In this document: piece by piece, positions 44,286 through 58,374 of the stretch
How positions within the stretch are numbered: the first letter of the stretch is position 1
Layout of the letters: each line of letters starts with the position of its first letter
Notes under the pieces: generated by a model
The model's input: only the letters and a program-made list of their open reading frames with translations
Database searches by the model: none
What the model was told of the DNA's origin: nothing
NCBI GenBank assembly: GCA_027924585.1
Contig: BSBM01000779.1
Location: 15,420,001 to 15,484,000, forward strand
Reading direction: 5' to 3'
DNA: 64,000 nucleotides
From: Larix kaempferi
Lineage: Eukaryota > Streptophyta > Pinopsida > Pinales > Pinaceae
Position numbers and translations under genes: made by a program

Positions 44286-46554
44286 TGCATTGCCAATGTT
44301 CTCGCTAAAAATTCGGCGAAGAGAAGCAGGCTCAGGATAAAATTTCGCCTTCATAAACTAAAATGCCATCGTGTAGATTCGATCTCCAGACATTTTAGCA
44401 ATTTTCTTTCCTTTATAAATTAAGGAAGACGATAATAATACATTAATGGTTATTCCATTGTCTTTTTCATTCTTAAAGTTGTTGTGATGTGACATGTTAT
44501 TATGTTCATTTCCATTTATTGTGACTTTCTTCTTTCTATTTTTATTTGTATTTATGGAATCTAGATTTATCTTAAAACCGTACTCCAAATTCCTAAACCA
44601 TATGCTCCACCTAAATATTAGGTCTGTCTTTTCACCAGATATTTATTTTACAATATAATATTTATATGTATTAAATTTTAGTCAAATAATAATAGTTGCA
44701 TATGTTTATATGTTTAATTTGATCTAGTATTAATTGAAATAAAATAAAATAATTAAATTAAAAAAAAAAATTTAATACATAGTGATTGTTTTAAGAGCTA
44801 GGTGTTATTTTAAGTAGCTTTTAAAAATACAATTTAATAACAATGTAAAAGTTTTTGAGTCTTTGCAATCTTAGTCCATGGCTTTATATACATATATTTT
44901 ATAATAAAATGAACAAACATTTATATATATTGTTAAAGAGTATTATTTTGTTTATTTAACTTCTATATATAAAGTGTTATTTACTTTTGTAAATGATGAA
45001 GTTTTATTTAGTTTTGTAAATAATTGGTGGTCACATAGACATTGACAATTTTTAATTAGTAGCTTAAATTTTGTAAAATCTCTAAAAATTAGAATAAAAT
45101 CTCCATAAATTAGAGTAGATTTGATTTATTATACAATTCATACTTGTAAATAATAATGTCATTTTATCAATGCACTTGTTGTTTACTATCTAATTGTTTT
45201 TTAATCAATTATGGTGTTTGTTAAATCTTGCCCACTACTTTCAAATAGTGTTCTTTTGTTTTTCCACATGGATAGTTCATTCATACCAAAAAAGTGGAAA
45301 TCTTTGTCTTGACATTTCAAATTTTTTCTTGAAAATCTTTTACAATTTATTCAATGTATTCTTACAATTAGTTTAACATATATATCTATAATGTCTATTA
45401 AAATCACATCTTAACCTAGTTTTATTATTGCAAATATATGCACAATGACTAAAGAGATTATCTAACACATTTTTTATGCAGCTATAAAAATCAATGCAAA
45501 GACACTATTGTTTTTTAATAAATATCACATTCTTCAATGCAAAGACACCATTGCTTTTTTTAATAAATCTATTCTTATCCAATACATATGTATCTTTGCA
45601 ATTCTAATTGCTTCCACATTCATTTATTATGTGTACATATAGCATTTCTAATATTTCCATGCTTATGCAAATGTTCTTATATCATATTTTTGTATAATTT
45701 TAGTGTCTTCACATTTCCCTCTATAAAATGTATATATCAATAAAATATTTCAACTTTCATTGATCCCAACATCCTTAGTGTATATCTACCATTTTATATA
45801 ATCCATTAATTATTTTTTTCAAACAATTTAATCTATTCATTATTATTTTACAAATCAAAAGACTTACTAATTTTACTTAAAGAACAGGGATCCAATTTTC
45901 TAATTGGATAAAAACAAATTTAACACTACCAGTCTTACATTTCATAATGCCAGCATCAATACTTTATCAATAGTTGCTAACACTTAGATATTTCAAAATA
46001 TATTTCAACTTTTAAAAGCATAGAGTAAGACATGTCACTTTTCTTTTGCTTTCAAACTATCCACAAGTAATACATTGCTAGAATGTTACATGATTATTTT
46101 AACTTTTAATTTTTTAATATGTACTACTATTACATTAAAATATTTCTAAGAGGTAGGTATAAGGAGCTTTGCTCCTAATTTCACTTGTTTAATATATTCT
46201 TTAGAAAGAGATTTATTTTATAATTTATATCTAAAAGTTGATTTTTAAAATGTTAATTATTTAATATATTCTTTGGAAAGAGATTTATTTTATAATTTAG
46301 GTGCAAAGAGATTTTTAAAGAATTTAAAAATATATTTAAATTGAAAGAAACAAAATGCTTTACAATTTCAATGCGAGAAGATTTTACATATTTTGATGTG
46401 TAGTATAATTCTAAAATTTGGGAAAAAATAGATATTAGATATTTAGCTCATTTTTTAAGAAGTTATTAACTAATTTTGTATTAATAAGTTTAAGTTTAGA
46501 TTTTTGTATTGATAAGTCTGAATTAACTTTAATTTAATTTTTTTATATTTATCG

Positions 46555-46700
46555 TTAAAATTATGTAAAAATATGTTATAAATTAAATTATAATTTTTTT
46601 CAGCGAAATAAATTAAATTATAATTGATTTTCATAAAAGTGTTATAAATTAAATTATAATTGATTTTCATAAAAATGTTATAAATTAAATTATAATAAAA
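46555..46700. repeat. Short tandem repeats, AT-rich
   Basis: Three to four units of about 38-45 bp containing ATAAATTAAATTATAATTGA and TTTCATAAAA. They are open on the minus strand as a NYNLIYN-type repeat. This is low-complexity DNA and not a likely protein. Confidence 0.8.
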
Positions 46701-47602
46701 TTTCATATTTTTTTTGGGGGGTAAAGGAGAGTTTTTTTATTTAGATGCTTTAAGCAAACATGTATGTATATTCACTTTTATAAATATGAAGTTATGGAAA
46801 TGTCAAACCATCTTAACTAAACTTATATTAAAGATAAAAATTTATAGTAATACTATTATTATGAGTGATATATTTTCAGTGTATTTTTTACATCTTTATG
46901 TATTATTAAATATTTGAATTATTAAAAATTAACTAAATTGGATGGAGTTAGCACTATTAACGTTAATAGAATTAAAATATAAGAAAACAATGCTATGCCA
47001 TTTTTTTTAATTTCAATAAAATGTTCTTTTTTTAAGACACCACTAGTGGTATATATCATCTTGTGTCTTTTACAACTTGTTTTAGATTACATAATTTAGA
47101 TGTATAGTTTTCAATGATTATGGAGAATATGTGTGTGTGTGGACTTCATATGCCAATCCTGTTACATACTATGAATGTGCCTTTATATTCCAACATTAAT
47201 ATGCATATATATGTCTAATAAATGATAGTACTAACTTTAGTCTTTAAGCTTTGTCTCGTAGAAGTTTGAAAATGTTTAGTAAACGCCCATTAGATGAACT
47301 AAAAATATCACTAGGCTTTTAAAGTGATACAGGTTTGGGAGAAGCAAAAAGGGAGGAGAACTGAAAATATTAAGAAAATAGTTACGGGGGGGGGAAGGGG
47401 CTCTGCAGCTAGGGTTTATGGAGTGCACATGACTGCAGACAGGTGCTAAGGGCCTGGAGTTGTAGCACCGAAGAAGGTTTTTTTTCTATTTTTTCCTTTT
47501 TCTTAGTCTATCCTCTTCTTTTTACACCTATCCTTGTCACATGGACTACGTGGACGAGGTGGTTATTCTACAGATCTGTTTGAAGGACAAATCATTTTCA
47601 CC

Positions 47603-49514
47603 ATGGAACCCTCGCCGATTACGACAATAGTGCAACATTCCATGGTGGATCACGAGGGTTAGGGTCTCTCTGGTTTTCCAGTTGGGGGATCAGACAGACT
47701 CTTTTCGACCATGATGACAGGTAGTTTTATGGGTTCTGAAACTGTACGGATCCCTTAGCGGCTAGGGTTTGCCTCCGGATTTAAGTGGTTTACCCTACAC
47801 CCTGTTTCCGGATCTGGAAAAAACCTCTTGGACTCCTCTAGTGCAGAGAAGGAAAACCTTTTCCATACTGCAACTTCACGTGATGGCGACACAGAGCCTC
47901 TAGGGTTAGATTGGTTTTTTTCGAACAATGGCTTAGACCTACTGGAAGCAGGGTGGCCCATAAAAAATTCCCTACATTTGGGGTTTAGACAACATCCAAC
48001 ACTCAATGAGGAGGATTTTCTTCAGGATGCGGAGGGTTTTCTTGCCTCTTTCCTAAATCCTTCATATCACCCTGAAACCATTGCGAAGCAGGCAGGGTCA
48101 ATAGGGCATAAGACAGATTCAGGGACAGGAGATAAATCAAAAAGTATTTGGGACAATAGTAGCAGATCCAGTACGAAGAGAAGGAAAAAAATGTGCAAAC
48201 AAAAAATATGAGGTTCCGAGGCTAGTCTGCAGGGTAGATGTATCGATTGCATAGTTGGTGAACATAGCAGAAACTATAGTGGTTGGAAAATATAGAGGGA
48301 AATACCCTAGTCAAGCCACTCTAGAGGAACGGGGCTCCTCTTGTTGGAAGGACCTATTGAACTATGCTCCCCCGGTTTGGGTTTTGGAAAATGGATAATT
48401 TATGTTAAAATTTGAGACTAAAGAAGACATCGAATGTATCCTGAAGAAGTATTGGAGCTTGGGTTCAACACCTATACTTCTTAAAAATTGGACACCTTTG
48501 TTTGACGTGGACAAGGAAAATTTTGACGTAATTCCTGTTTGGGTTAGGTTGCTTGGGCTGCCTTGGTATTTTTGGACTTTGGATTCCTTCCGCGACTTGG
48601 GAAACACTGTGGGTTCTTTTATAGACGTAGACATGTATTTTCTCTAGACAAATAGAATGACTATCTCCCGTATCTTGGTCTCAATGAATATTAGGGCTGG
48701 TCTCAGAGAGGAATTGGAATTTGTATGGGGGACGGAGAGTCGTAGACAAAAACAATATTACAAGGGAATCCCCTTCAGGTGTCTTCGTTTTCATTTATAT
48801 GGCCACTTGGCCAATAATTTCTCTCTCTTATTTACAAAGGGACCACGCTGGATTTAGAAGAGAGTTGTCTCTAGGGAGAACAAAGATCTAGGGGAAATCT
48901 CATCAAAGACTGGTAGAACCAAAGATGATATCAGGATTCGTGGTGACTGCATTAAGGGTTTCGTGATAGCCCAATATCCATAGAAAGATACTACCCCAGA
49001 AGCACAGAGTCGGGAGCTGGAGCTATAGGAGAACTAGTCGGACCTTGTTGCAGCTCAACTTGTGGCGGATGGGACATCATCTTTTGGTCCAGGCAAGTCG
49101 ACGGTCCCTAAAAAACACACTGATTCTCTTTCTACTTCTTTTGAAAATTTAAAGACATCTGTTGATCCCTTCCCCTCCTTACCCTCTCCAACCCCCCCCC
49201 TTCTTCCGTTAGGGCTCTCCAGGATCAAGGCCCCCCTTTACCCTCACCTCAAAACAACTCGATTCTCCCCATTTTTGCGTCCTCCTCCTCACAAACATCT
49301 GACTCCCTCCCCATCCATTTTCATCTCAGAAATAGAGAAATACCTGATCTTTCGGGTCTTTTTCAAACTCACTTGGTTCTTAGGGGAAATCCATCTAGGG
49401 GTTCCAAAGGTAAAAGCCGTGGAAGGCCCACTTTCCTCTCTTCCGCCCAAAACAAAGCTCGAAAGGAATAGTTATATGGAAAGCGAAAAACTATTCTTGG
49501 GGCACTTAGAGTAG
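47603..49514 (+). pseudogene. LINE-b ORF1 (DUF4283 + knuckle), broken
   Basis: Starts at the ATG at 47603, in frame with the 127-codon stretch from 47828 but with TAG stops between. DUF4283 is readable at about 48265-48650 (VGKYRGKYPS, WVLENG, IPVWVRLLGLPW, LDSFRDLGNTVG). The knuckle PFRCLRFHLYGHLANNF at about 48775-48830 has lost Cys residues. A Pro/Ser-rich section at about 49130-49320 leads to the end at 49512-49514. At least four stops and two frame changes are seen. Confidence 0.83.
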
Positions 49515-49539
49515 TGAACACCCTTGTGGGGGTTCCCCA

Positions 49540-52500
49540 ATGAAGATTCTATCTTTCAATTGCATGGGTTTGTCAAGTTCCGTAAAAAAACTTGCTCTAA
49601 GAAAGCTAGTTCAAATTCACCAACCTGAAGTTAGTCTGCTTCAAGAAACCATGGGGAATGGAGATGATGTTGCTAAGGATTTAAAAGGGATCCTGAAGGA
49701 TATGGAGTTCATTTCCCTCGATGCAACTGGGCTCTCTAAGGGGTTAGCCTTGGGTTGGGATCCAAGGGTTATAAAACCACAGAATACCCAGGGCTTTGTC
49801 TCTGGCCTTGGTTTGGATTTTTTCTGCTTAAATCTAGACAAATATTTTACCATCCTGAACATCTATGGTCCGTATGAAGACAGGGCTTTGTTCTGGAACA
49901 CTTCGAGTCAGGAATCCTTCAAAAATCTAAATAATGTGACTATTGGAGGGGACCTCAATTTCACTTTGGGGGCCTCGTGCAAGGATGGATCCACTAGCTA
50001 TTTTTTTTTAACAAAATATTAGAGAAGGAAGGCTTCTGGATATTGACCTTGTTAAGATGATGCCAACTTGGTCAAACAAAAGAACTAGGGAATCCATAAT
50101 TGCAAAGAGGTTGGATCGCTTTTTGGTAGTTGAACATATTTTGGAGAAAAACCTCCTATTTCGTCAATGGGTTGGTTCGGGAGGGGAATCTTATCACTAT
50201 CCCATCTTTCTAGAAATATCAGGGGCACAGAGAAATCTAGCTAGTCCCTTCAAATTCTCTGTGGCTTGGTTGGGAAATGAAGACTTCCAAAACTTGATAA
50301 AAAATACTTGGACTCCTTTTATTCCTAAAGAAGGAGGTCATACTACCCTGCATTTTGCACAAAACCTTTCCTCTATAAAGAAAAGGGTCCAGGAATGGAT
50401 GCAAATAACATAATCAGAGAAGAACAAGAGCCGAAGTAGGTGGAATTGGACATTCAGGCTCATCTTGAGGATGTAGGCGACGACTTTTTATCCCAAGAAT
50501 CCAAAGATCATCTTGGGAAACTTGAAGTAGAACGTTGGACCGTTTTGAAGGAGCATGAAGATGTATGGAGTTTAAGTCGAGCCATCTGGTTGGAAAGCGG
50601 GGATGAAAATATAACATTTTTTCAAGCTTATGCAAAGAGTCGAAAATTGCATAACGCAATTTGGGGGTATTGGATCAGAACAATAACCACATTTCTTCAT
50701 TAGAAGGAATGGAAAATATTGGAAGAGCTAGCTTCCAAAATCTCTTCAAAGCTGATGAAAGGGTGACCATTAATGAAGTCATTAGATTGTCCCAGTTTTA
50801 CCCATGAAGTCATCAATAAGGAGGACAACAATGATCTAATGGAGGGAATCTCGGAAGATGAACTAAAGGAGATTTTGAAAAGTTTTCAGAAAAGTAAAAG
50901 TATAGGACTTGATGGTTGGACGATAGAATTCTTTCTGGATTTTTATGACATCATTGGAATGGATATCCTAAGACTTGTCGAGGAATACAGATCAAAAGGC
51001 TTCATGCACCCTCCTCTAAACTCAAATTTCATCGTCCTTATTCCAAAAACGGATCATCCAAGCTCCCTAGATGATTTCAGACCTATCTCTCTTTGTAACA
51101 TCACCTACAAGGTGGTGGCAAAGATCATCGCTAGAAGATTGAAAAAGGTCCTGTCAAAGGTCATATTGAGTGAGTGGTTTGAGTTCCTAGAAGGAAGGAA
51201 AATCCACGAAACTATTGGTGTTCCACATGAGGGTCTCCATAGCTTAAAAATTGGGAGGATGTGAGGGGCAGTCCTGAAAAATAGATTTATCGAAGGATTT
51301 TGATCGGGTTAGTTGGATGTATATTAGACTACTCATTACACATTTGGGCTTTGACTATTCTTTTATTAAGTGGGCCATGAGTTGTATCACTACTATCTCC
51401 TTCTTTTTTCTCATCAACGGCTCTTCTTCCCCCTTTTTCCCCTCCGAGAGGGGTCTACAACAAGGATTCCCACTTTCACCGCTACTTTTTCTTCTAGTGG
51501 CAGAAGCCTCAGTCGGGCCCTAGTCGCTACCAAATTAAGGGGCACTTTCCAAGGAATTTCCATCTTTGATCTAATCCAACTAACTCACCTTTTATTTGTG
51601 GATGAAATCCTTATCTTTTACAATGGTTTGGACACAGATGCGGTGAAACTAAAGGAAATCTTGTTCCTTTTTTAGATATCCACCTGTATGAAGATAAATT
51701 TCCAGAATCTATTCTCACTTGCACAAATATAGATGGCCCTGAAATCCAAAAGTATGCCACCCACTTCCCTTTTGAACTAAAGATTTTGGATGAAGGTTTG
51801 AAATATTTGGGCTTTATGCTGAAACCAAATTGCTATAAAAAGGATGATTAGTTATGGCCAATTGCAAAGTTGGAAAAATGATTAAGCAGTTGGAGCCACC
51901 ATTGGATTTCGAGAGCAGGCATATTGGTTCTGGTTAAATCAGTTCTAGAAGCAATCCCGGTCTACTGGATTTCACTTGCTTGGATCCCAAAATCTATTCT
52001 CGAAAATGCTAAAAAGTTGTGTTCCATATTTCTATGGATCGAAAAAAAGGAAACTACAGTCCTACCTTGGGTAAAATGGGACAGAATTGCCAAACCAAAA
52101 AGCTTGGGAGGATGGGGACCAAAAAATACCCAGATGTTTTCAAAAGCACTTGCTGCAAAATCTGGATGGCGACTCCTTACAACAAATAGCCTCTAGATAG
52201 AGGTTATAAAACAAAAGTACATTACTCCAGAATATCTGATTGATTGGGTCATAAATCATGATAAGAGAAGAAACTCAATATCGACTATCTGGAGAGCCAC
52301 TCTAAAATCTTTCTCCTTAATAGAAGAAGGCCTTGCATGGATTATTGGCGGGGGATCCAAAGTGAGAATCGATGTAGATCCCCGGTCAAGCATCCAACAC
52401 AATCAAATCCTCCCCCCACAGATAATTCAGTTACTCCATTAACAAGGACTCTATCACCTAAATCAAATTGCAAATCAGGCCACAACAACTCTTTGGGTCC

Positions 52501-53684
52501 AAGGATGGAGAGAGGCTGATAGTATTGGTTTACCGGCCGAACAATGGGATGCCTAGAATTTATATCTAATTTCCCTGCGCTTCACACACATTAGACTCAC
52601 AGACTGGAAAGATGAACTTATTTGGAATAAATACCTTGGTGGTTTTTATACACCAAAACTTGGCTACCAGGATCTGGTCACTCCTCACATTGCTAAGGTT
52701 CCATAATGGTGGTGGAAGGGAATTTGGAAGTCAAAATGTCCCTGGAAAACAAGAATCTTCATGTGGCGCACCCTGGAAAATAAGGTTCCGACTTGGGATA
52801 AGATGGACAAAATATCCGTTGAAGGGCCTCGATGGTGTCCCCTATAAAGAAATTCTACTAAATCAATTTTCCACCTTTTTCTACTATGCCATTTATTTAA
52901 AAAAACTTGGATGGAGGCTACAAGAAATCTAATTTGCAGGTTGAGTGGGGTGGCATTGATGTATTAGATGCTTGGAAAACTTGGTCCTCAAATCCGGCCA
53001 TAAGAAATATTAAGGTATCTCCCATTAATCATCATTTGGGGACTGTGGATTGCAAGAAACCAAAAAATCTTTCAAGAAAAATCAATTGTTCCAAAGCTTT
53101 TCTCTTCCCAAAACCTTAACATCCTGGCCCATTTCCCTCAGCATAAGGATATTCCAGCTATCTGAATTATACATGAGGAATCCATAAACAAAGATCTCCC
53201 TTGGGCCTTTTTTTATGGCGCTTCACATAACCAAACTTGTGGTGGTGGTGCTATTTTATATCTTTCAGAGTCTGCTTTTTTTAAAATCAAAATGGGACTG
53301 GGAACCGACACAAATAATTTTGATGAACTCATGGCTTTAAAACTTTTAATCTTTTTTGCAATTGAAAAGGATTGCAATAGTATTCAAATATTCGAAGACT
53401 CCTTGAATGTTATCATCTGGATAAACAAATCACAGATCTGCCAAAATATCATTTTAAATACTTTGATTGAAGATGTTCATCGATTGCTGGGAAATTTTAC
53501 TTTTTATACATGTCGTCATGTTTACAGGGAAAGGAACGAATTAACAGACAAGATTTCGAAGGAAGGTCTGCTATTGGAACTTGGACAAAGGCAGATTGTT
53601 GAAACCCAAAACGACGACTTCTTTGAGTATTTTCATCATCCCTTCATAGATGGATTGGATACACTTAAACATCTTGACAGTTAA
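49540..53684 (+). pseudogene. LINE-b ORF2 (endonuclease, RT, zf-RVT, RNase H), broken
   Basis: Begins MKILSFNCMGL at 49540. The endonuclease keeps LLQETMG, NIYGPYE, GGDLNF and RLDRFLV; the usual SDH reads SYH near 50190. RT starts around 50830 with KSFQKSKSIGLDGWTIEFF, NFIVLIPK, FRPISLCNITYKVVAKI and RGLQQGFPLSPLLFLLVAEA (51450-51510). The catalytic block reads LFVDEI (about 51595), losing the second Asp. KSVLEAIPVYW and GGWGPKN follow at 51930-52120. zf-RVT remains (W....P.K.....W) are at about 52650-52830. RNase H (53190-53684) has FYGAS in place of FDGAS, then FDELMAL and FEDS. About ten stops or frameshifts occur. Confidence 0.88.
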
Positions 53685-53950
53685 ACCTCCAAGTTTTTTG
53701 ATTCAGCAATCTATGATCTCCTCGGGCATATCGAACTATCTTTGATAATTGGTTATTTACAAGTTTTTTTCTATATACACAGTCAGTTTTTGTGTGAACA
53801 TGGTTTATATTTGTAATGAGCTTCTCAGCTACATAACAAGGACCCTGGGTTTTTTTGCTATAGAAATGCATGCTCAGTTGCATTCTGCAGATGTAATTTT
53901 GTTAAAACTTCTTTACTAAAATTATTCCTTTTTCCAAGGAAAAAAAGAGA

Positions 53951-55063
53951 GATACATGGTTTAAGTAGCCTTTGAGTTCACAAAGTGTTTCTATAACATA
54001 TTGGCTCTATGAATTCAATATGGATCGATATTCGAGGAATATATATGACTAATATTGATGGTTATGAGCTCATTTTAAATATATACGAGTGTATGACAAA
54101 AATGTAGTTAAAAATGCAGCCAAATATATAATTGTCGTGAACTACTACATTGGATTAAATTTGTCACCATGGTGCTAAATCACAATCCTCAGTTTTCGAT
54201 ACAAAACCATTGAGTTTATATGCATTTGGGTGAGGAATGACTTGTGAAAGTCCTTGATAGGCATCAATCTCTACCATAAGGCCAATTTCTCCATTGTTCC
54301 ACAATAATTGATATATGTACCAACCTTAGATCTAGAATGCTTATCTTTCCAACAACCATTAACATCTCACTAACAATTTTGTACATTTAGAAAATATACC
54401 TTCACCTATTAGCAACCCGAGAAATTAATTGTACATATATAAATATTTAAGACATAATACTTATTTGTTAATGAATGTACTTGAGGAAATATCTCCATAT
54501 GAGTGATTTTCCTCCAAGACATAGACACCATCTCCTGTAGGTACGCCCCCGCCACCCCTAAGCTAAGAAACAAAGAAACAAAACCAAATTTGGTAGCTAA
54601 AGATTTCCAACATAGTCCTAACCCAGTGTGAAACATAAATGGAATTTTCTATTTCAAATAATGAGCTCCCGACAACTCAACCAACTCTCAGATATTGCAA
54701 AAATCTCTTCCTTCTAGCAAAATGTTACACATGTACCCCCTTTCTTTGCAGATTATAGCCTCAAGGAGTCCAATATTGCCAACTATATATGTGCAATATG
54801 AGTTCCGATCCATATCTCATGCTGGGAGTCTTGGAAATTGTTTAGAAATAAGGACAATATTTATAGCATTCCCTAACAAGTATTTGCAAGAAAACTGGGT
54901 GAATTATATGCTTCAATCACTAATTGGAATTCACAAATAAGTTGGGATTTGATTTCTTTTTAGTTTTCCAAGCATTGAATTATATGATGGTTAATATTTA
55001 CAACATTTAGGAGAAACATCGGATAGTTCTTCGCCTAGATGGACAAAAAATAAAAGGGGAAGT
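53951..55063. other. Spacer between LINE-b and chromovirus C
   Basis: No gene, repeat or RNA recognised. Short open frames at 54409-54940 on both strands lack domains. Confidence 0.6.
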
Positions 55064-56325
55064 TGTTACAACCAATTACCAACGATTTTAAGAGGTTAAA
55101 ACTGACATAAACATACGACATTATTACTGAGATGGGGTTTGGTTTTCTTTCATGAATTTTCTTGGTTAAATCCCTTTCAAACACCCAACATTATCATTAC
55201 ATCGAACTAAATTATTAATTCACACATTTATGGGTTTGGTATGCACATTAAAAACATTTTTATTCAAAGATGATTACCTAGCAAATTTTAACAAATTTTT
55301 TCAAAGAATTTTATATGAAATTTCGGCTCATGCAAATACAAATATATATCTATTCATAATATAAAAAAAATTCAAGAATTCAACGCAGATATTCCTTAGA
55401 TAATGATGCTCTTATGGCAATAATTCATACAATAAACCCAATTGGAGATTCAATCCATCACATAAATAAATTTAATACATATGGTCTACTCACCTGAAAT
55501 GCTCCTTTTGAAAATAGCTATGGATGAGGCACACTCCACCCAACTGTAGGCCACCCTGCTCCTCAATCTCTCAGCCAGGATATCACCCCCCAACTGATAC
55601 TATGAAAGCACGGGGGGGTTACAAGAAACCATAAGTATTGGTTTTCTTCCTCAAGTCACAGATCTCCAACTCAGCTCCCAAAGCTTCTTCATATAACTTC
55701 TCCTTCATCATTTTTTCCAACACACAGCAGTAGTTTCCCTTCTCTAACCATGCACTTCCTCAGAATTTGATACTATTGAACAATGCTCCAGGACTAGACT
55801 CTTAAAGGTCTCTTATATACAATCAATTTCAATTTTTGCTAACAGGATTCACAAGTTATGCAGTTCTCATTTGTCAAAATTAACAGGTTTTTATGAAGGT
55901 TTGGCAGTTGGTTCTGTAAAAATATGCCTGTACCCCTGTTTCTCCTAAGTCCCAAGACCCTTTTTGGGTGCATGGAATCAGAGAACCACGTGCGCCCTTC
56001 CACACACACACACACACATATATCTATGAATTTACAAAATTTTGGACCCAAAGGTGTCAATCCCATCATTTTCCTAATTTAATAATAAGGACCCACTGGG
56101 TACAAAACATGGTTAAGGAAAGGTTAAGATTCCTAAGCTCCAACCACCCATTCTCTTTCATTTTCCCTCTCGTGGATTCATAGTCCCCCTTCTCTGAGCG
56201 ACATCCTCACCCACAACTAGCTGAATTAATTATTAAGTACAAAATACGTATATATGTTCAACTTTAGGCCCCATTGTCTCTTTACATTTACATAAAATTC
56301 AAGGGGATTAAATAGGGGTGTTACA
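55064..56325 (-). repeat. Chromovirus C 3' LTR
   Basis: On the minus strand it starts TGTAACACCCCTATTTAATC and, by the best candidate, ends GGTTGTAACA at 55064 (1,262 bp). The start is firm because a polypurine tract adjoins it. The end is inferred from the TG..CA rule, without a second LTR for comparison. Confidence 0.65.
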
Positions 56326-56345
56326 TTCGCCCCCCCCTTAGTTTA
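56326..56345 (-). other. Chromovirus C polypurine tract
   Basis: AAACTAAGGGGGGGGCGAA on the minus strand, next to the LTR start. Confidence 0.85.
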
Positions 56346-56389
56346 ACACCATCTTCAGTGTTTATATCGCTATATACATTGTACAAAAT

Positions 56390-58160
56390 TCCTTTACAAT
56401 TCAATTTTTTTCCATAACAAATGCAAGTACTCCTTCCACGTGTTGTCTTCCATCTCCCAAGCCACTTCTTCAAGGTTGTAATGTGTCCATTATAATTTTC
56501 CCTGCCCCTGGCCTGGTTCCTAAGAAATTTGTCTTTCTGGTCTGCTATGCACATTGGTTGTACTTGGAATTCTCCTTTTGGTTCCACTTGAATCAAGGAC
56601 CAATTAAGTACATGATTAGAATCATGAACATATTTCTTTAATAAGGAAACATGCAATACATTATGTGTCCTCACATATGGAGACAAGGCTATCTCATAAG
56701 CCACTGGTCTGATTCTGCTTAATATTTCGAAACGTCCACAAAACCTAGCTGCCAACTTTTTGTAACTGCCTAAACTCAATGAGATTTTCTTGGTTTTTAC
56801 TTTCAAGAACACGTTATCTCCCACCTAGAATTACTTGAAAGTTCTTCCTTATCAGCGTAACTTTTATGTCTATCATGTGCCACTTTTAAGTTATGCCCGA
56901 TCTTACCTATCTGTTCCTCCATGTCCTTTAACAATTTATGGGCCAATAATTACCTTGTCCACTGGATTATCCCAATTTACTAGAATATTACATTGCTTTC
57001 CATATAGGTATTCGAATGGGCTCGTTTTCAATGAAGCTTGGTACCCATTTTCATATGCAAATTCTACTAGGTTTATGTATTCTTCCCATTTCTATAGTTG
57101 GTCTGTCGCATACATTCTCAACATGTCTTCAATGTCCTATTTAAATATTTCAGTTTGTCCATCTGCATAAGGATGATAAGTTGTGCTTAAATTTGGTTTA
57201 GTTCCAAATTCTTAAAACGAACTTCTCCAAAATTTGAAGTGAATTTGGTATCCCTGTCATAAAAAATGTCCTTTGGAACACCATCCAATATGGCTACATC
57301 TTTTATGTAAATTTTTGCAATGTTGGCTTCCTTATAAGTTGATTTGATATGTATAAAGCGGGAAATCTTCGTTAATTTGTCCACTACCACCATAATGGCA
57401 TTATGTTGTTTTGTTGTCTTTGGTAATTTTGTGAAGAAATGTATGGTCACAATTCCCCATTTCCACTCCGATATGGGTAACATATGTAACAGACCTATTG
57501 GATGCCTATGTGTTGTCTTCACTCTTTGGCATTCCGCGCATTTGGATAAATATTCAACTATGCCTTTTTTCATTCTTAGCCAATAGTACTCTTTATTCAC
57601 TACTAGTATAGTTTTCTAATAACTTGAATGACCTGCATATGGTGTAGCATGCATTTCTTGTAGTATGGTCTTTCTTAGTTCATCACACTCTGGTATGTAC
57701 ACCCTATTTTTGTACATGAGGATTTCATACTCATCCAAGCTATAATGCATGTGTTTAGATGGTACATTTGCTTGCTGCAAAGCCTTTGTGATTTTAAATA
57801 CTAGTCATCTATACCCAGGACATTTAGCAATCTGCTTTTCAGATCTGATTTCCAGGTGTTGATGGTTGACATATGCAAGACTTGATTCTTCCTGTTGAGT
57901 GCATCGCCGACTATGTTCTCCTTGCCTTTGATATGCTTTATTTCAAAATCGAATTCACTTAAGAATTCCATCCACCTTGCTTGACAGAAATTCAGATCTG
58001 GCTGCTCAAATAGGTATCTCAAGCTATGATGATATATTTTTAACTCAAATATGCTACCCATAAGATAGTGTCTCCACATTTTAAGTGCATGCACTATGGC
58101 AATGAGCTCCATATCATGGATGGCATAATTCTTTTCATGTACTTTCAACTTCCTAGATTA
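56390..58160 (-). pseudogene. Chromovirus C RNase H, integrase and chromodomain
   Basis: RNase H end is at 58148-57801 (KVHEKNYAIHDMELIAIVHALKMWRHYL, LSEFDFEIKHIKGKENIVGDAL). Integrase is at 57600-57187, with C..C (CAECQR) and VVVDKLTK. The first catalytic region reads IVTIHFFTKLP, His for Asp, while DRDTKFTSNF keeps its Asp. The stretch 57180-56830 is full of stops. The C-terminal part starts at 56824 (GDNVFLKVK, SLGSYKKLAARFCGRFEIL, VFHVSLLKK-type block). The chromodomain region at about 56490-56400 is readable only in a different frame (WTHYNLEEVAWEMEDNTWKE). A frameshift therefore separates it from the rest. Confidence 0.87.
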
Positions 58161-58358
58161 TGTAATAAACCTAAATGGTTATTACAATGAGTTATTATTA
58201 TTAGTTTATTATTATTCATTAATAGGTCAATTAATTGTTAATGATTAGTTACTACACGACATGTCTATTCCCTATCGTCCATATTTAACATGGCCCATTT
58301 ATCTCTGTAATCATCAATCAATTATACAAAATATATATTTATAAATAATATTCCAACA
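58161..58358 (+). repeat. Element F 5' LTR
   Basis: 198 bp. It matches 61839-62047 closely, including GGTCAATTAATTGTTAATGA, CATATTTAACATGGCCCATTTA and TATACAAAATATATATTTATAA near the end, which may serve as the TATA region. Confidence 0.9.
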
Positions 58359-58374
58359 TGTAAAAGAGCGTTGG

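Larger units (their letters stand above)
43750..47389. other. AT-rich region, no gene seen
   Basis: 3.6 kb after the DUF4228 exon donor. No following exon can be recognised. 44600-47000 is strongly AT-rich with only short chance frames. Two local repeats lie within it and are listed separately. Confidence 0.6.
47390..53950 (+). mobile_element. L1-type LINE, nearly full length (LINE-b)
   Basis: Plus-strand LINE starting near the G-run at 47387-47400, with ORF1 (47603-49514), a 25-bp gap, ORF2 (49540-53684), a 3' UTR and an A-rich end at about 53938-53950. The domain order is complete: DUF4283, knuckle, endonuclease, RT, zf-RVT, RNase H. Stops and frameshifts are frequent in both ORFs. I could not find a convincing target duplication. 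It is related in layout to LINE-a but clearly not a recent copy of it. Confidence 0.88.

Noticed and set aside
46470-46706. 78-codon minus-strand frame with NYNLIYN repeats
   Set aside because: It is a direct result of AT-rich tandem repeats and not a plausible protein.
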